Assembly (NCBI GenBank): GCA_905250885.1
Contig: CAJNOQ010000976.1
Location: forward strand, 1 to 38,137
DNA: 38,137 nucleotides
Direction of reading: 5' to 3'
DNA from: Didymodactylos carnosus
Taxonomy: Eukaryota; Rotifera; Eurotatoria; Philodinida; Philodinidae
Of this stretch, positions 1 through 10,602 are shown piece after piece (the stretch's first letter is position 1; the number at the start of each line of letters is the position of its first letter). The notes beneath the pieces were generated by a model. It was not told the DNA's origin and searched no databases. It saw only the letters and a list, made by a program, of their open reading frames with translations. The position numbers and the translations under genes are program-made.

Positions 1-127
1 TAACTCAGATAACTGCACTAATGCTGAGATTCTCAATCAAGACTCATCTTATAAAATATTTTGTAAAATTCACACAAAACGTTGAGAATTTCAAATGAGT
101 CAAACAATCGCAAAAAATTTCAGAAAC
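1..127 (+). repeat. Left terminal inverted repeat
   Basis: Identical to the reverse complement of 1847-1973 over 127 bases. The window begins exactly at the position pairing with base 1973, so the repeat could extend further left. Confidence 0.95.
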
Positions 128-1846
128 TTCATTTGTTCTTTCAGACGCACTATCAAGAAAAATTTTGGAGCAACTTTTTCACTATCCAATTCCAGTTTCA
201 AATACCAACGCTCTATATCCCAGCCACTATTACATTTTTTGAAAACTGTGAAATAGATGGAATTTTTTCAACAGATAGAAGATAAAAATTGCTTTGCTAG
301 GTGTAATTTTTCACGCTCTTTCTCGTGGTATGCTTTTCAGTGAGTTAAAGTGTGATTTTTTTGTTCCGAAATTTGGAATTTTCGAAGTTGTGAATTGTAT
401 GCATTGCAACTCGACTTTCGAACCAAAATTTCAAAATTTTTTAAAAATCTTTTTGCCAGTAGAGAGCTGCCACTCTTCTACATCAGTTGGTGTGTTTCTC
501 AAAAAAAATTTACGGGAAATCTGGCGAAAAATTCGAAAAAACTCCAAGTGGTCTTATATTTTTAGCCACCGAAAAACGGTCTCTTTTTTTTCAAACTTTT
601 TTTGCGTGATAACCATGTAATATTCGAACATTATTTTTAATAGATTTTGAAAGAGGACAAAATCTATATCCTAGAGTAAAACCGAGCACAGTATGTCTTC
701 TAGTCAAGGAGAAAAATAAGCGGAAAACCAAACAACCAAGGTGAATCTATAATTTTGGCCACTACTGTATAAAAGCATCACTTACCATATAAAACTAAAT
801 TATCTTTCACTTTCCTCAACCGCTCGGTGCTTATCTATGACTTCAGAAAATTCTTCATCCGAGATACTGCGAAATAATGTTCTAAGAGAGAAAGGGGGCT
901 CATAGGCTACTCGATTATGGATGTCTAAAACTTCCTAGTTTTCAAGTAAGAACTATTTTTCTCGATACAGGAACACTTGTAAGAGAAAATAAGGTCATAT
1001 TCGGATTCAGCACGACGAAAATTGACGAAAATTGACTTTTTTGATAGAAAGAGTTCTTTTAAAAGAAATTCAGGCGCTTAGAAATGCAGTATAACTTAGT
1101 GAAAGAAAAAGATGTCTTCTGAGTATCCATAAACTAATCATCTAATTAGGATTTTAATGTAGCTCAGTAATCTGTTCTGAACTTGAATCAATAATCAAAA
1201 CATATTGGATCACACGTCAAAAACATATATGCAACAGATATGCCATTTGGCTATCTGTAGTGATTCTAGAGAGAACAACATTTTTTCTAGAATTGCCTAT
1301 TTCCCATGCCATTGTTTGTGCTAATAGAAAATGCTTCAATCATATTATACTTGAAATGTTCTCCAATTTCATTCACACTTACCTTTCCTTCGCCCTCTAG
1401 TTTCACCATTATTCAGAATTAGACGAATGTCTTATATGTTCAGTTCTATAGTTCTTGTCCTTTGCAAAAATATTTTTTCAGTTCCTCAATGTCGTGCAAT
1501 GTGTCAACAGACAAAATTTGAATTCTATGGTAGTCAAAACTACAGTTTTCATGTGTTTTTCGAAGCTTGCAAAGGCAGTGTAACGAATTACTTTTTGTTG
1601 CACTACTGGTCTACCTATGGTTGACATGTTATAATAAAAAGACTACGTGATTGATTAACCAACAGTTAAGCTCTCATGATATTTGAGAAATGCCTTATAA
1701 AACCATATACATATATTTTGCCGGAACTTTCAACTTCTTTGAACTCATTCACGTGCTCAAGAGCATGAATTATAGGATTAAACATTGGACAACATCAAAT
1801 AAGTTTATGAAAGTCTGATTTCTTGAATTCCTACCTGAAAAAAGTC

Positions 1847-1973
1847 GTTTCTGAAATTTTTTGCGATTGTTTGACTCATTTGAAATTCTCAACGTTTTGT
1901 GTGAATTTTACAAAATATTTTATAAGATGAGTCTTGATTGAGAATCTCAGCATTAGTGCAGTTATCTGAGTTA
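1847..1973 (-). repeat. Right terminal inverted repeat
   Basis: Reverse complement of 1-127 without a mismatch. The next bases, CCCAAACCG, belong to the flanking intron. Confidence 0.95.
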
Positions 1974-2004
1974 CCCAAACCGAATAATATATTGATCTTT
2001 CTAG

Positions 2005-3158
2005 TTCTGGTGAAAATGATATTGATGAAAGTGGCTATGAGTATGAAGAAGGTGCAATAAATATGATTAATATGTGTTTAACTCCCACTGATTTTGAACG
2101 TTATTGTATCGGTGATTCATGGATTCCATCACCGATGTCTCTATTAGAGACAGATTATAGAGATCAACAGCAACAATCCCAATATTTACCATCCAGAGTC
2201 ACAGCAACAGTCAACACCACTGCTTCAATACCGTTGGGGAATACTATGAGTGCTAACTTAGAAATATTGACAACTGATATCAATGATGCTGTTCAAAGAG
2301 CGTTAGATAATTGGAAAATAAATAATAACAATAGCTCATCCAATAATGAAATTTTAGAATCACTTTGCGCACCAATAAATAATGATCATCAACAGACAAA
2401 TGGAAAATATTATGATCATAATCATCGGCTAACAGCAGTAAATGAAACATTACCATTCAATTATGAAGATTATTTGCTGTCAAACAGAAATATTGCTTTG
2501 CTAGATGAACGAGATTATGAGAGAAATGATCCAGACGACAATATATTAGAATACGGTTTGAATTACATTTACTTTTCAATTGTTGACACAATGTGTGTCT
2601 AAATATCTTTTCAGATGGTACACCACTGCGAATATCAGCTATGTTACGTTGTTCTAATCGAAATGAAATACGTAATAACGATAATGACATAAGTATTGGT
2701 AACAATGAAAGCGATGTTACTAGAGCACATCCGACTGTCCATATTCGAAATGAGATCCTTAATAGTACTAACGAACAAAGTCAACCAACAGTACTTGATC
2801 TTTCAGTAATAACACATTCTGATACAGCACAGACCATAACAGTGGAACAACCATCATCAAATGTGCCCCCAGGTATGCAGCATTAGATGTATAAATTATT
2901 TATCAGTATTTTTTCCTCACTCAGAGTTTTAGTGACATAAAAAAACAATGGTTCTTGAAAGTAACTATAGTATTTGACTTAAGATTAATATTTGATTTAG
3001 AATCTGTTGTCGAAAATCATGCATCACAGAACGCCTATAATGTTTATCGCAATTATGATCCATCAACATGCAATAACACTTCTCAAGAACAACGACAACA
3101 AGCACGAGAAAGTCGTCACTCTCACGGTCATCATCGACATCGACATTCGAAACATTGA
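2005..3158 (+). CDS. 3' part of an unrecognised Asn/Gln-rich protein (three exons)
   Basis: I do not recognise this family. Exons 2005-2555, 2615-2872 and 3001-3158 join in one frame, both introns being phase 1 (59 and 128 bp, GT-AG). The first exon opens after a CTAG acceptor at 2001-2004 in a frame reading SSGENDIDESGYEYEEG, so earlier exons lie left of the window; the first in-frame ATG at 2063 need not be the start. About 320 residues are visible. They are rich in Asn, Gln, Ser and Asp, with no membrane segment and no catalytic motif seen, which suggests an intrinsically disordered tail. The C-terminus is His/Arg-rich (RESRHSHGHHRHRHSKH). Phase agreement at both introns and absence of stops support a real gene. 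The transposon at 1-1973 lies just upstream in the presumed intron. Confidence 0.6.
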
Positions 3159-6100
3159 CAACCATTACTACCATCGAGTAGTGAAAATTAATACTCATTT
3201 AGAATAGTACGATAATTATAGTACGATGAAATCTCATGAATGGACGAACAGTGATTAAAAATCCAAAATGAACATAATTGCTGATTACTATTCGTGACAT
3301 TTCTTTCTCTTTTTTCCCCCATATAGATTAGTTATACAATCGCTTTTTTTGTTCATTCTTTTTTCATTTTTGAAGGGTGGTCAGATAAAATCAACCTTTA
3401 AGTATTTAATGATAATTTTTCTTTTCGTTGGTTTTTCTTTCTTTTTTTTTTTTGTATCAATTTATCCAAAAGGAAGACCCTCTATTGTTGTGTATTTGTA
3501 AAGAGAAAATATGTGTCTTCTTTTTGTTGTGATTGTTAAAGATATTAACTCTCTATCACATGGAGTCGAATTAATTCAATTATAGTTTTGATCTCACCAT
3601 GATTAATTACCATTATAAAAAGATTATAAACAGACAATCATAGAAAAATAGAAGATTTTTAAATGAAAAACTAACTAGCTTGATGTGTTAGATACTGACT
3701 AGAATTAATTATTTTCTTTTTTTTCATATATATATATATAGTGAAAAATTGTGCGTATGAAACAAAGATACAAAAAATAGTTCATTCATTTATGAATACT
3801 GATGAGCCGTGTTTGCATTCTCTTGAGATGCCAATCATTTGATAGACAACAACGGAAAGACAAAAATTATTGATAAATCTGAATTTTGACAAAAAAAAAA
3901 AATCTGTAGTTTATCATGTCGAAACGCGAACAGAAGCGTTAATACTGTACAGTTATTGCTATCAAGTAAATGAAACAGGTAAGAAACAATATGCTGTTTT
4001 CAAACAAGAACTAATTATCTTGGTAAGTTAAAGAATATAGTAAATTTGAGTATTAAATTATAAAAACAAATGGCCAAAGAAGATTTAACATATAGAACTA
4101 AATTAAATTCATTATTAATCCAATAGAAAGGTCTTTTTTTGTCTCTAGGCCAAGGACCTAATGGAGGTCGTCGACTTAAGATTATTCTCTTGTCAACATC
4201 TTTCCGACTATAGTCAATTGTAATTGACTTCGAGTTACACACAATAAAATGATATGCATAATAATAATAATAATGTCACAATTTTTTTCTTTTCATTTTT
4301 GGTCTGTCTTTTTTTTTTTAAAAAAAGAGAATTGTCCTCTTTTCTATTCATCTCTCTCTTTCTCTCTCTCCGAAACATATATATATATATATATATATCG
4401 GATTTAAGAAAGAAAAAAATGAAACAAACGCGATTTAGAAGGATGAGTACGTGATTGACATTGTACATGCGAGTATTAAGATCAGTCACCATAATCCAAC
4501 ATTTATAGATGAACTTGAATGTTAAATAACAAGCATATAAAAAAAATCTATACTTCAATGATTTATTGTCTCTTTGTATAAAAGAAAAGATGAACAGCTT
4601 TTCGATTTTTAAACAACGAATGTTAATTATGCGGAATAATCTTTGAATATTTATTATCTGATTCAAAAATATTATCGATAAATATTGTGTATATTTGTTA
4701 AATTCATTGTTCAATCTCCTTCATGACTATTAGAGGTAAGTAACTAATATGATTATTTAAAATTCAGTACTAATTTCAGAAAGCCAGATATATTGTATAT
4801 TCAGAAATTTGTATACTGGTATATTATTTAGTTAAAAAATTTGTTTTAAAAACATGAATCGATATACGATGTCATATGAGTCTTAAAACAGATCATAATT
4901 TTGCTTTATTTTCACTTAGAAATTGTTGTTTCTTTCGATATTAAAGGAGTGTGTAATGATTTCAATTTTCGTCTTTTAGTCTTATACATTCAACATAATG
5001 GAAAATATCATTATGATTTATGAATTTATGATTAAACCAGATAAAATATCGTAATTTTACTGTATTTCCTGTTACGTGTCACTTTCAATAACAAATATTT
5101 CGATCGACTGTTTCCAAATGATTTAGCCCTATTTATTAGAAATGCAAATAGTGATTCGTGTGAAGTATGTGTATTCTCAAGCACTAGTAATAGAAATTAG
5201 TATTTATTATTGCTTGAGAGTATTCCTTTCTTCTACGATTAACAACTACGCATTGCATCCATCAAATATTTTGTAAAATTTTTATAGTCCTTTTATGAGC
5301 AAAATGTATTTATTTATCTTTCATGATTATGACTTGGATCTCTAGTCAGAGGCAAAAGGTCATTATCGATACATAAATAATAGACGCAAAACCTGAAGTT
5401 CACATTTGTCATTACAATTTTAAATGAAATCAAAATGTTGTTTTTCGGTTTAATGTTCGTTGATTTTTGACTTGATTAATTTCTTTTTAATCACGATTTT
5501 CAAATAGAGAAAAGCGAAAAAGTCGGTCTTTAATTCTAATGAACGTACTAAATATTTATTTTTACATCACTGGTGGTTGGTGTATTGTTTTTTTCTCTAC
5601 ACTTTGAAATTATGTCGAGAAGCCGAAATTGAATCAAGAGGAGAGTTGATTTTATATTAATAGTTGATCTTCCTCAAGTCATTTGTGTTGTGTATAACTC
5701 ATATTGTAAATAGTATATCTGATCACCAAAGAGCAACTATAAAAAGAAAATATATACATTAATAAAAAAAATAACATGTCTGTGTTTTTTATGCGCAGGT
5801 TAATAACAATAGAAAAAGGAAGAAACAAGGCGATACACAAGATCTTTTTTCTATTATTGAGTAAAAGATAAAATACGAGCCAAAGTTTATGAAAAATTTT
5901 AATGGATTAAATACAAAATTTTTCCAAAACCATGATAAAAGCTTACGGTTCATGATCACAATTATCAAGAACAAGAAAATGATGAAGAAGAATTATGTAC
6001 AGTTTGTTTGTTTTTTTTGTTACTTGATTAGAATTTTTTTAATAATAAGAGAAAAAAATAACTCATTGAAATATATTCTTAATTCTTTGTATTAGAAATA

Positions 6101-6766
6101 AATTGTTAAAAGAAAATGTACACTATTTTTGATTATGATTGTTGTCATCAATCCAATCCTCATTGAAATAAACACAATATCAATTTATATTTGAATTAGA
6201 ATTTGTAATTGTACCAGAATACGACTAAGATAGAAAAAATGAAAGAGATGAACAATCAATATATGATAATTTTGAAGAAAAAAAAGAAACAAGCAAACAA
6301 AAAAAAACGTCCAAAATCCACTAAAGTCAGAAATGCTCCAAAAGGCTAATACCATCAGAATTGTTAGTTTTTTCAGTATAAGGCCGATTTACTGATGATA
6401 GTTTTGAAACTGTACTGAGTATTAGTTTACAAATTATCATGATTTTTACAAAAATTCATTAGATTATTGTTTTTGTGTTGTTTGATTTCTAATATACTTA
6501 TGTTCATTACGACGTTGTTGAGCATATAATCGTTGTAAGGTGTCGGGAATTCATACTGTCAGTAAAAGTTCTTTTTTCATTTTTCTATAAATGATTGGAT
6601 AGAACACATCGAGCTGAGTAAGAAAAACTGATTTTTAATTTTCTAAAAAATCTTTCTTAGAAAGAAAAATTGAAAATATTCGAAAGGTCTAAAATTTTGA
6701 AAAACCTTTCAGTGTCAAAAAAATTCAAATTCTTTTGTTTTTCATTCTTTTAACTTTTTGAAAGCG
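3159..6766. other. Gene-poor AT-rich stretch with microsatellites
   Basis: No convincing gene is seen. The first few hundred bases are probably the 3' UTR of the preceding gene. Simple repeats occur at 3726-3740 (TA), 4350-4370 (CT-rich) and 4377-4398 (AT, 11 units). Open frames such as 4235-4714 on the minus strand are low-complexity Ile/Lys/Phe strings over these repeats. A slightly more GC-rich patch at 4140-4240 has short open frames but no recognisable product. Small unrecognised exons cannot be excluded. Confidence 0.6.
4377..4398. repeat. (AT)11 microsatellite
   Basis: Eleven uninterrupted AT units directly after a CT-rich run at 4350-4370. Confidence 0.95.
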
Positions 6767-7060
6767 TTTTTCACATTCAGCATCAAAAACAGAGTATGAG
6801 AATGCCACTGGTGTATATGTTGGTGAGACAGAAATGGAGAAAAATGTGCTAAAGAAAGAGCATCAGCAAAATATCAAAAGGTAGATTCCAATTCGAAACT
6901 CGCTCAGCACGCTAACCAAAAACCTTCATATACATCAGACTTCGATAATGTCGAGCATCTTTGCTTTGAAAATGACTGACGGCATAGGGTGATGATCACT
7001 CATGACACATTTAGCAGATCATACAACAGTACCAAACACGTAAATACAATATTTAGTTGA
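6767..7060 (+). pseudogene. Remnant of a Penelope-like element GIY-YIG endonuclease domain
   Basis: Translation of 6767-6884 gives ...ENATGVYVGETEMEKN... followed by KKEHQQNIK. After a frame change near 6882 it continues VDSNSKLAQHANQ, then DFDNVEHLCFEND, a TGA where the family often has Trp, and RHRVMI. The order GVYVGET, EHQ, KLAQH, F(D/N)xV, FE is the layout I associate with the GIY-YIG endonuclease at the C-terminus of Penelope-like retroelements. No reverse transcriptase portion is evident just upstream. At least one frameshift and one in-frame stop make it a fossil. The family call rests on remembered motifs; a profile search against GIY-YIG and PLE libraries would settle it. Confidence 0.65.
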
Positions 7061-7562
7061 TTAGAACTCATCAATATCCCATGTACTTCATGCATAGCTT
7101 CTGCGATAGAGAAAGTTCTAATCAACTTGTTATTTAAAGAAATGCGTCTTGAAAGACAAATAACATCTGGGATGAATCATCAATGAGAGCCGCAAAATAG
7201 ATTCCAGAAAATGAATAGCGGAAAAAAATTGTTTATAATCGTTCTAATGCCTGATGGTGACTACTGGATGAAGTCGAAGACTTGGATTCCTATTTATATT
7301 TTGCTAAAGTTTAAACAAATAATAATTTAGCTGAAATTCCTTCTCACATAATTTTTGAAAGATTGATTATTCAAGTAAATGCAACAATGAAATAAAAGAA
7401 GAAGACACCAGACAAAACGGACGCCCAAAGGGGAAAAAGAAACTGTACTACCTAATAGCTACTTCTCAGAACTTAGTAAGTAGATTAGCTAGTTTTAACT
7501 TACTTGAACAGACGTACAAAGGGATCTCTTAATAACTGAATAATAATATTAACTGAAAAGTA
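7061..7562. other. No gene seen
   Basis: AT-rich sequence between the GIY-YIG remnant and the U2-like fragment. It may hold further decayed flank of the Penelope-like element, but nothing recognisable remains. Confidence 0.5.
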
Positions 7563-7587
7563 TTAGCCGAAAAGGCCGAGAAGCGAT
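7563..7587 (-). pseudogene. U2 snRNA 5'-end-like fragment
   Basis: Read on the minus strand from 7587, the sequence begins ATCGCTTCTCGGCCTTTT, identical to the first 18 nucleotides of U2 snRNA as I know it from many eukaryotes. One extra C follows, then GGCTAA as in U2. The branch-point-pairing GUAGUA segment is missing. Further on (about 7545-7560), a CTTTTCAGTTAATATT stretch weakly resembles the later U2 region CUUAUCAGUUUAAUAU, which would fit an internal deletion. No Sm site or downstream stem loops are evident. It is therefore a pseudogene or captured fragment, not a working U2 gene. Confidence 0.6.
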
Positions 7588-7875
7588 AAAACTTAGCCGA
7601 CAATGTGAAACAACAGATCGTTCGCTTCTGCTTCTATTCTGCGCCTTCAAATGTGCTCGCAGTCTAACGCTACTTTTCCTCACGAATGAATCGCAACGGA
7701 TTTCGTTTTCACTACGCCAAGCATCTTGGGTACAGCAATAGAATGACCATTTGGATTTGAGATCACTTTTATCAGAAGATAACGAAATAAGCAAAAATAA
7801 AGAATAACTTTGAAAAGTGAAAACCAAACGAAAGATCATTTTGTAGATATACATCAGCACAATATTATATACTAA
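7588..7875. other. Sequence between the LINE coding end and the U2-like fragment
   Basis: A minus-strand open frame covers most of this stretch but resembles nothing I know. It could be 3' UTR of the retrotransposon on the minus strand. No poly(A)/poly(T) tail marks the element's end. Confidence 0.35.
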
Positions 7876-9290
7876 TTAACCATTGTCAAAGGGGAGGTGA
7901 TTCATCGATGCGAGAAAAAATCTGATCATCATCTTAATATTTTTCCGGGTTTTGTTGTTCACTAATTTTACCCAAATCTCATGTGCATGTGTTGACATTT
8001 TACTCGACAGTAGGAGTTTAAAAAATTGTATATCTTTGAGATGATTCATTTTCCGGTAGCACACTGATAATCGAAAATGATACTTATGAATGAGCTGCCA
8101 ATAAATGGATAAACCTGTTTTTGGGATGATAGATGAATTTCCATCCATAAACCATTTCACAGTTCTATTCGGACTGCAGAGCATAAAATTTCCACTTCGC
8201 TGGAGTATCAGACATTAGGCGTAGACCACATTTAATTCTAGATCCTTCTACCATTGTTTTAATATCTAATAAGGCAAATCCTCCATCTATCTTTTTTCCA
8301 ATTATAGTTTTAAACCTAATTGTGGGGTGTTTTCCTCGCCATACAAATGCATTTGCGATCCTTTGCAGTTCATTTATGGTGGTTGAGTGGATTGTAGTGA
8401 GGGAAAAACGGTAGACAATACAACTAAGAGAGAAAACTTTCAATATTGTACACCTCTCTAAATGAGAGAGGCTAATTTGCGACCACATCCCAAGTTTTGT
8501 TTAAAAGACATTTTGAGTTTAACTAATTCAGAAGGTGGAAAACGTTCCCGTTTGCCAATCGGCACACCTAAGAACCTGCACCAGTCAAGTTTAACTTGAC
8601 CTTGGAATGCTGATGGTGGTAGCCAGTCACTAATCGAGAAAACCTCTGTCTTCTCAACATTCGTTTTTCCACCTAATGCCTTGTTGTAAAGATGAAACAT
8701 TTTGATAGTCTCCATTTCCTCATCTCTGTTGAAGACGATAATGTCAGTATCATCCGCCTATGCTATTGTTTTTATTGTGCTATCGACTCCGTCATAAGGG
8801 AAAGCCTTCTCTCGTACAACCTGATACTGTACACCTGATGGAATGATACCTGGTATTTTAGGATTATTCCTGATACCATGTAATAGAGATTCCAGGCATA
8901 CTACATATATAATACCAGATGCCGAGCAACCTTGTCGCACTCCAGACTCGAAATTGATAGGTTGTGTTATCGAATCATTTATTTTGATTCGAAAAGTGGC
9001 ACCGGTGTACATTAGCCTTATCCAACGCATGAACTTTTGCCCAAATCCCAAACTCCGCAACATCTCGAAGAGGTAACGGTGATTGACTCGGTCAAAAGCC
9101 TTTTCTTGATCCCATAAAATGATACCCAGTAGCTCGCGGTTCCTTGAGTAATGCTCAATAATCGACCTGATTAAGTGCACATTATCTTGTATTGTTCTAC
9201 CCGGAATCGAGCACGTTTGGAACTAAAGCACGTGAACTAATGTGTTTACCACTGCTCGTAGTCTGTTGCTGACCTGAGGAAGAGCAGCCT
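7876..9290 (-). pseudogene. Non-LTR retrotransposon reverse transcriptase (L1/Tx1-like), inactivated
   Basis: Minus-strand frames reconstruct a LINE-type RT. In order: SNRLRAVVNTLVHVL, an in-frame TAG, FQTCSIPGRTIQDNVHLIR (finger region), motif A WDQEKAFDRVNH, motif B SGVRQGCSAS, motif C reading A-stop-ADDTDIIVF, then a C-terminal part with NELQRIANAFVWRGKHP and TPAKWKFYA. The motif C tyrosine codon is TAG at 8758-8760. Frameshifts lie near 8481-8490 and 8165-8185. The coding remnant ends at a stop at 7876-7878. The QTCSIPGR pattern points to the L1/Tx1 group rather than Jockey, from remembered family features. It cannot encode an active enzyme. Its upstream (5') end abuts the oppositely oriented endonuclease part. 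Confidence 0.85.
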
Positions 9291-9392
9291 TCCTCAGTTT
9301 AGAATGAGTACCCATTTGTCTCATATAACAGTTCATTCAGGTAACTTTTGTACAGTTCAGATTTTATATTTTCGTATATTCTCTCATTTCAA

Positions 9393-9790
9393 ATGGTATT
9401 TGTTCTTACATATAATATTGCAGGTGTCTGTTCATCACATAAATTGAATAGGTTTCGTTATTATGTCACCCAAATGAAACCTGGTATCGTTATGCTCCAA
9501 GAGCTACATATGACAAAAAAGGAGCAGCTCACGGTGTTTAAAGATATTTTTTACGACTTCAATGTAAAATGTACATGGGTTCAATGTAGTATGGGTACAT
9601 GGAAATGTGGTGGAACAGGCATCTTGAGCCGTCCAACATATAAAACCATTGATTCTGGTATTGATTCTGATGGAAGAATAGCCTTGCTAAAATGATCATT
9701 GATCATCAACCTGTTGCATTCATGAGTATTTACGCACCGGCAGATCGCGAACAGCGGAAAGCATTCTTTAGAAACATATCGTATCTATCA
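9393..9790 (+). pseudogene. APE-type endonuclease N-terminal part of a LINE ORF2, inverted and truncated
   Basis: From the ATG at 9393 the translation starts MVFVLTYNIAG, then MLQELH (the catalytic-Glu segment of APE-like endonucleases), GGTGIL, GRIALL, and after a one-base frame slip at 9692-9695, SIYAPAD. This matches the order TYN, QE, GVAIL, YAP in LINE endonucleases. The C-terminal SDH region is absent: similarity stops near 9790. It faces away from the RT remnant on the minus strand, with only about 100 bp between them. It is probably the 5' part of the same or a related element, inverted during insertion. Confidence 0.8.
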
Positions 9791-9807
9791 TTGTGCCCTC
9801 CAGTAAC

Positions 9808-9852
9808 AGATTTGCCAATAACTCCGCCTATAAAGTCGTTATTGGCAAATCT
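9808..9852. repeat. 15-bp perfect hairpin at the end of the endonuclease remnant
   Basis: Arms 9808-9822 and 9838-9852 (AGATTTGCCAATAAC and its complement) are perfect, with a 15-base loop. It lies just where endonuclease similarity ends, so it may mark a breakpoint. Confidence 0.85.
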
Positions 9853-10340
9853 CCTAAAGGATTTCGAGTCAGCCGGATCACTGAAAGTAAACTGGCCTTA
9901 TCTCAGCCTAGAGATGCCCTAGAAGACTCGAGGTCGTCTCATTTTGCTCAGAATTTGACGCTATGTCGATACGATGTGCTTGGGACGAAAAAGATTTCCA
10001 AAAGGCTCTCGAAAGTTTCTCAGAGTTTTGATTTTTGCAAAACCTACTGGGAAACTCCAAACCTCTCAAACGCACTTCTAACGTATTCAGCACCGCTTTT
10101 TCCTAGAAAACCACAATAGCAGTGCTCAAAGTGGAAATATCACTGACTTATGGGCTCATCAACTGAAGGATTTTGCGAAAAACTCGCACTTTCTCAGTTT
10201 TTTTCTAATTTCTCCTGAAAGGAAAAACGTTTTGAAAAAAACGAAGCATACTTTTGTGGAGCAAGGCAAGGCGAATCTTCTGACGTATGAAAGAACTCTC
10301 TAGCTCTCATGGCACAAAACTAGATAGCATTGCGCGGTGA
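9853..10340. other. Unrecognised repeat-like sequence
   Basis: A plus-strand open frame runs to 10119 but shows no recognisable domain. It starts in endonuclease-flanking sequence and is rich in Ser/Lys. I treat it as transposon-derived filler. Confidence 0.35.
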
Positions 10341-10415
10341 GAACCTCAAGGTTCGAGCGATCAGTGTTTGATCAGCGACAAGACTTTAAGTCTTGAAGAA
10401 AAGTCATCGAATGAC
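10341..10415. repeat. Four consecutive short perfect stem-loops
   Basis: Within 75 bases lie GAACC-tcaa-GGTTC (10341-10354), GATCA-gtgtt-TGATC (10359-10373), CAAGACT-tta-AGTCTTG (10379-10395) and GTCAT-cga-ATGAC (10403-10415). The spacers are 4, 5 and 7 bases. A run of four perfect stems this close is unusual and could be a structured RNA or a transposon end structure. No family is recognised. Confidence 0.6.
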
Positions 10416-10602
10416 AAGTGCCTAGATGTACTTCGCAATGCTGAATCCGAAAATCGTATTGGTGAGATCGAAAAATGATAAGATCGCGAGATAATCAGGA
10501 TTTTTCTGAAAAATCGGTTTTTCGAGATTTTTCTCTTGATTGTTGGAAATCTCTTGATGATTTGTTTTATATAATAAGCCCTTGTAGCTGAAGACAGTGC
10601 AC

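Larger units (their letters stand above)
1..1973. mobile_element. Non-autonomous DNA transposon with 127-bp identical terminal inverted repeats
   Basis: Bases 1-127 are the exact reverse complement of 1847-1973; divergence begins at base 128. The outer end reads TAACTCAGATAACTGCACTA. The interior has no open frame resembling a transposase (longest about 108 codons, low complexity), so the element would need a transposase from elsewhere. Perfect arms suggest recent activity or gene conversion. The left target duplication cannot be seen because the window starts at the repeat end. The right end lies 31 bp before the splice acceptor at 2001-2004, so the element probably sits in an intron of the following gene. 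The superfamily is not recognised. Confidence 0.8.

Noticed and set aside
3799..3805. CTGATGA motif as in hammerhead ribozymes (also at 23392 and 28649)
   Set aside because: None is followed by a plausible stem II and GAAA core, nor by a cleavage-site stem, so no hammerhead can be drawn.
4235..4714. 159-codon minus-strand open frame
   Set aside because: Composed of low-complexity Ile/Lys/Phe stretches over AT, CT and homopolymer repeats; no family resemblance or splice context.
9793..10119. 108-codon plus-strand open frame after the endonuclease remnant
   Set aside because: Begins in the hairpin region, uses a different frame from the endonuclease and shows no domain; probably chance in transposon-derived sequence.
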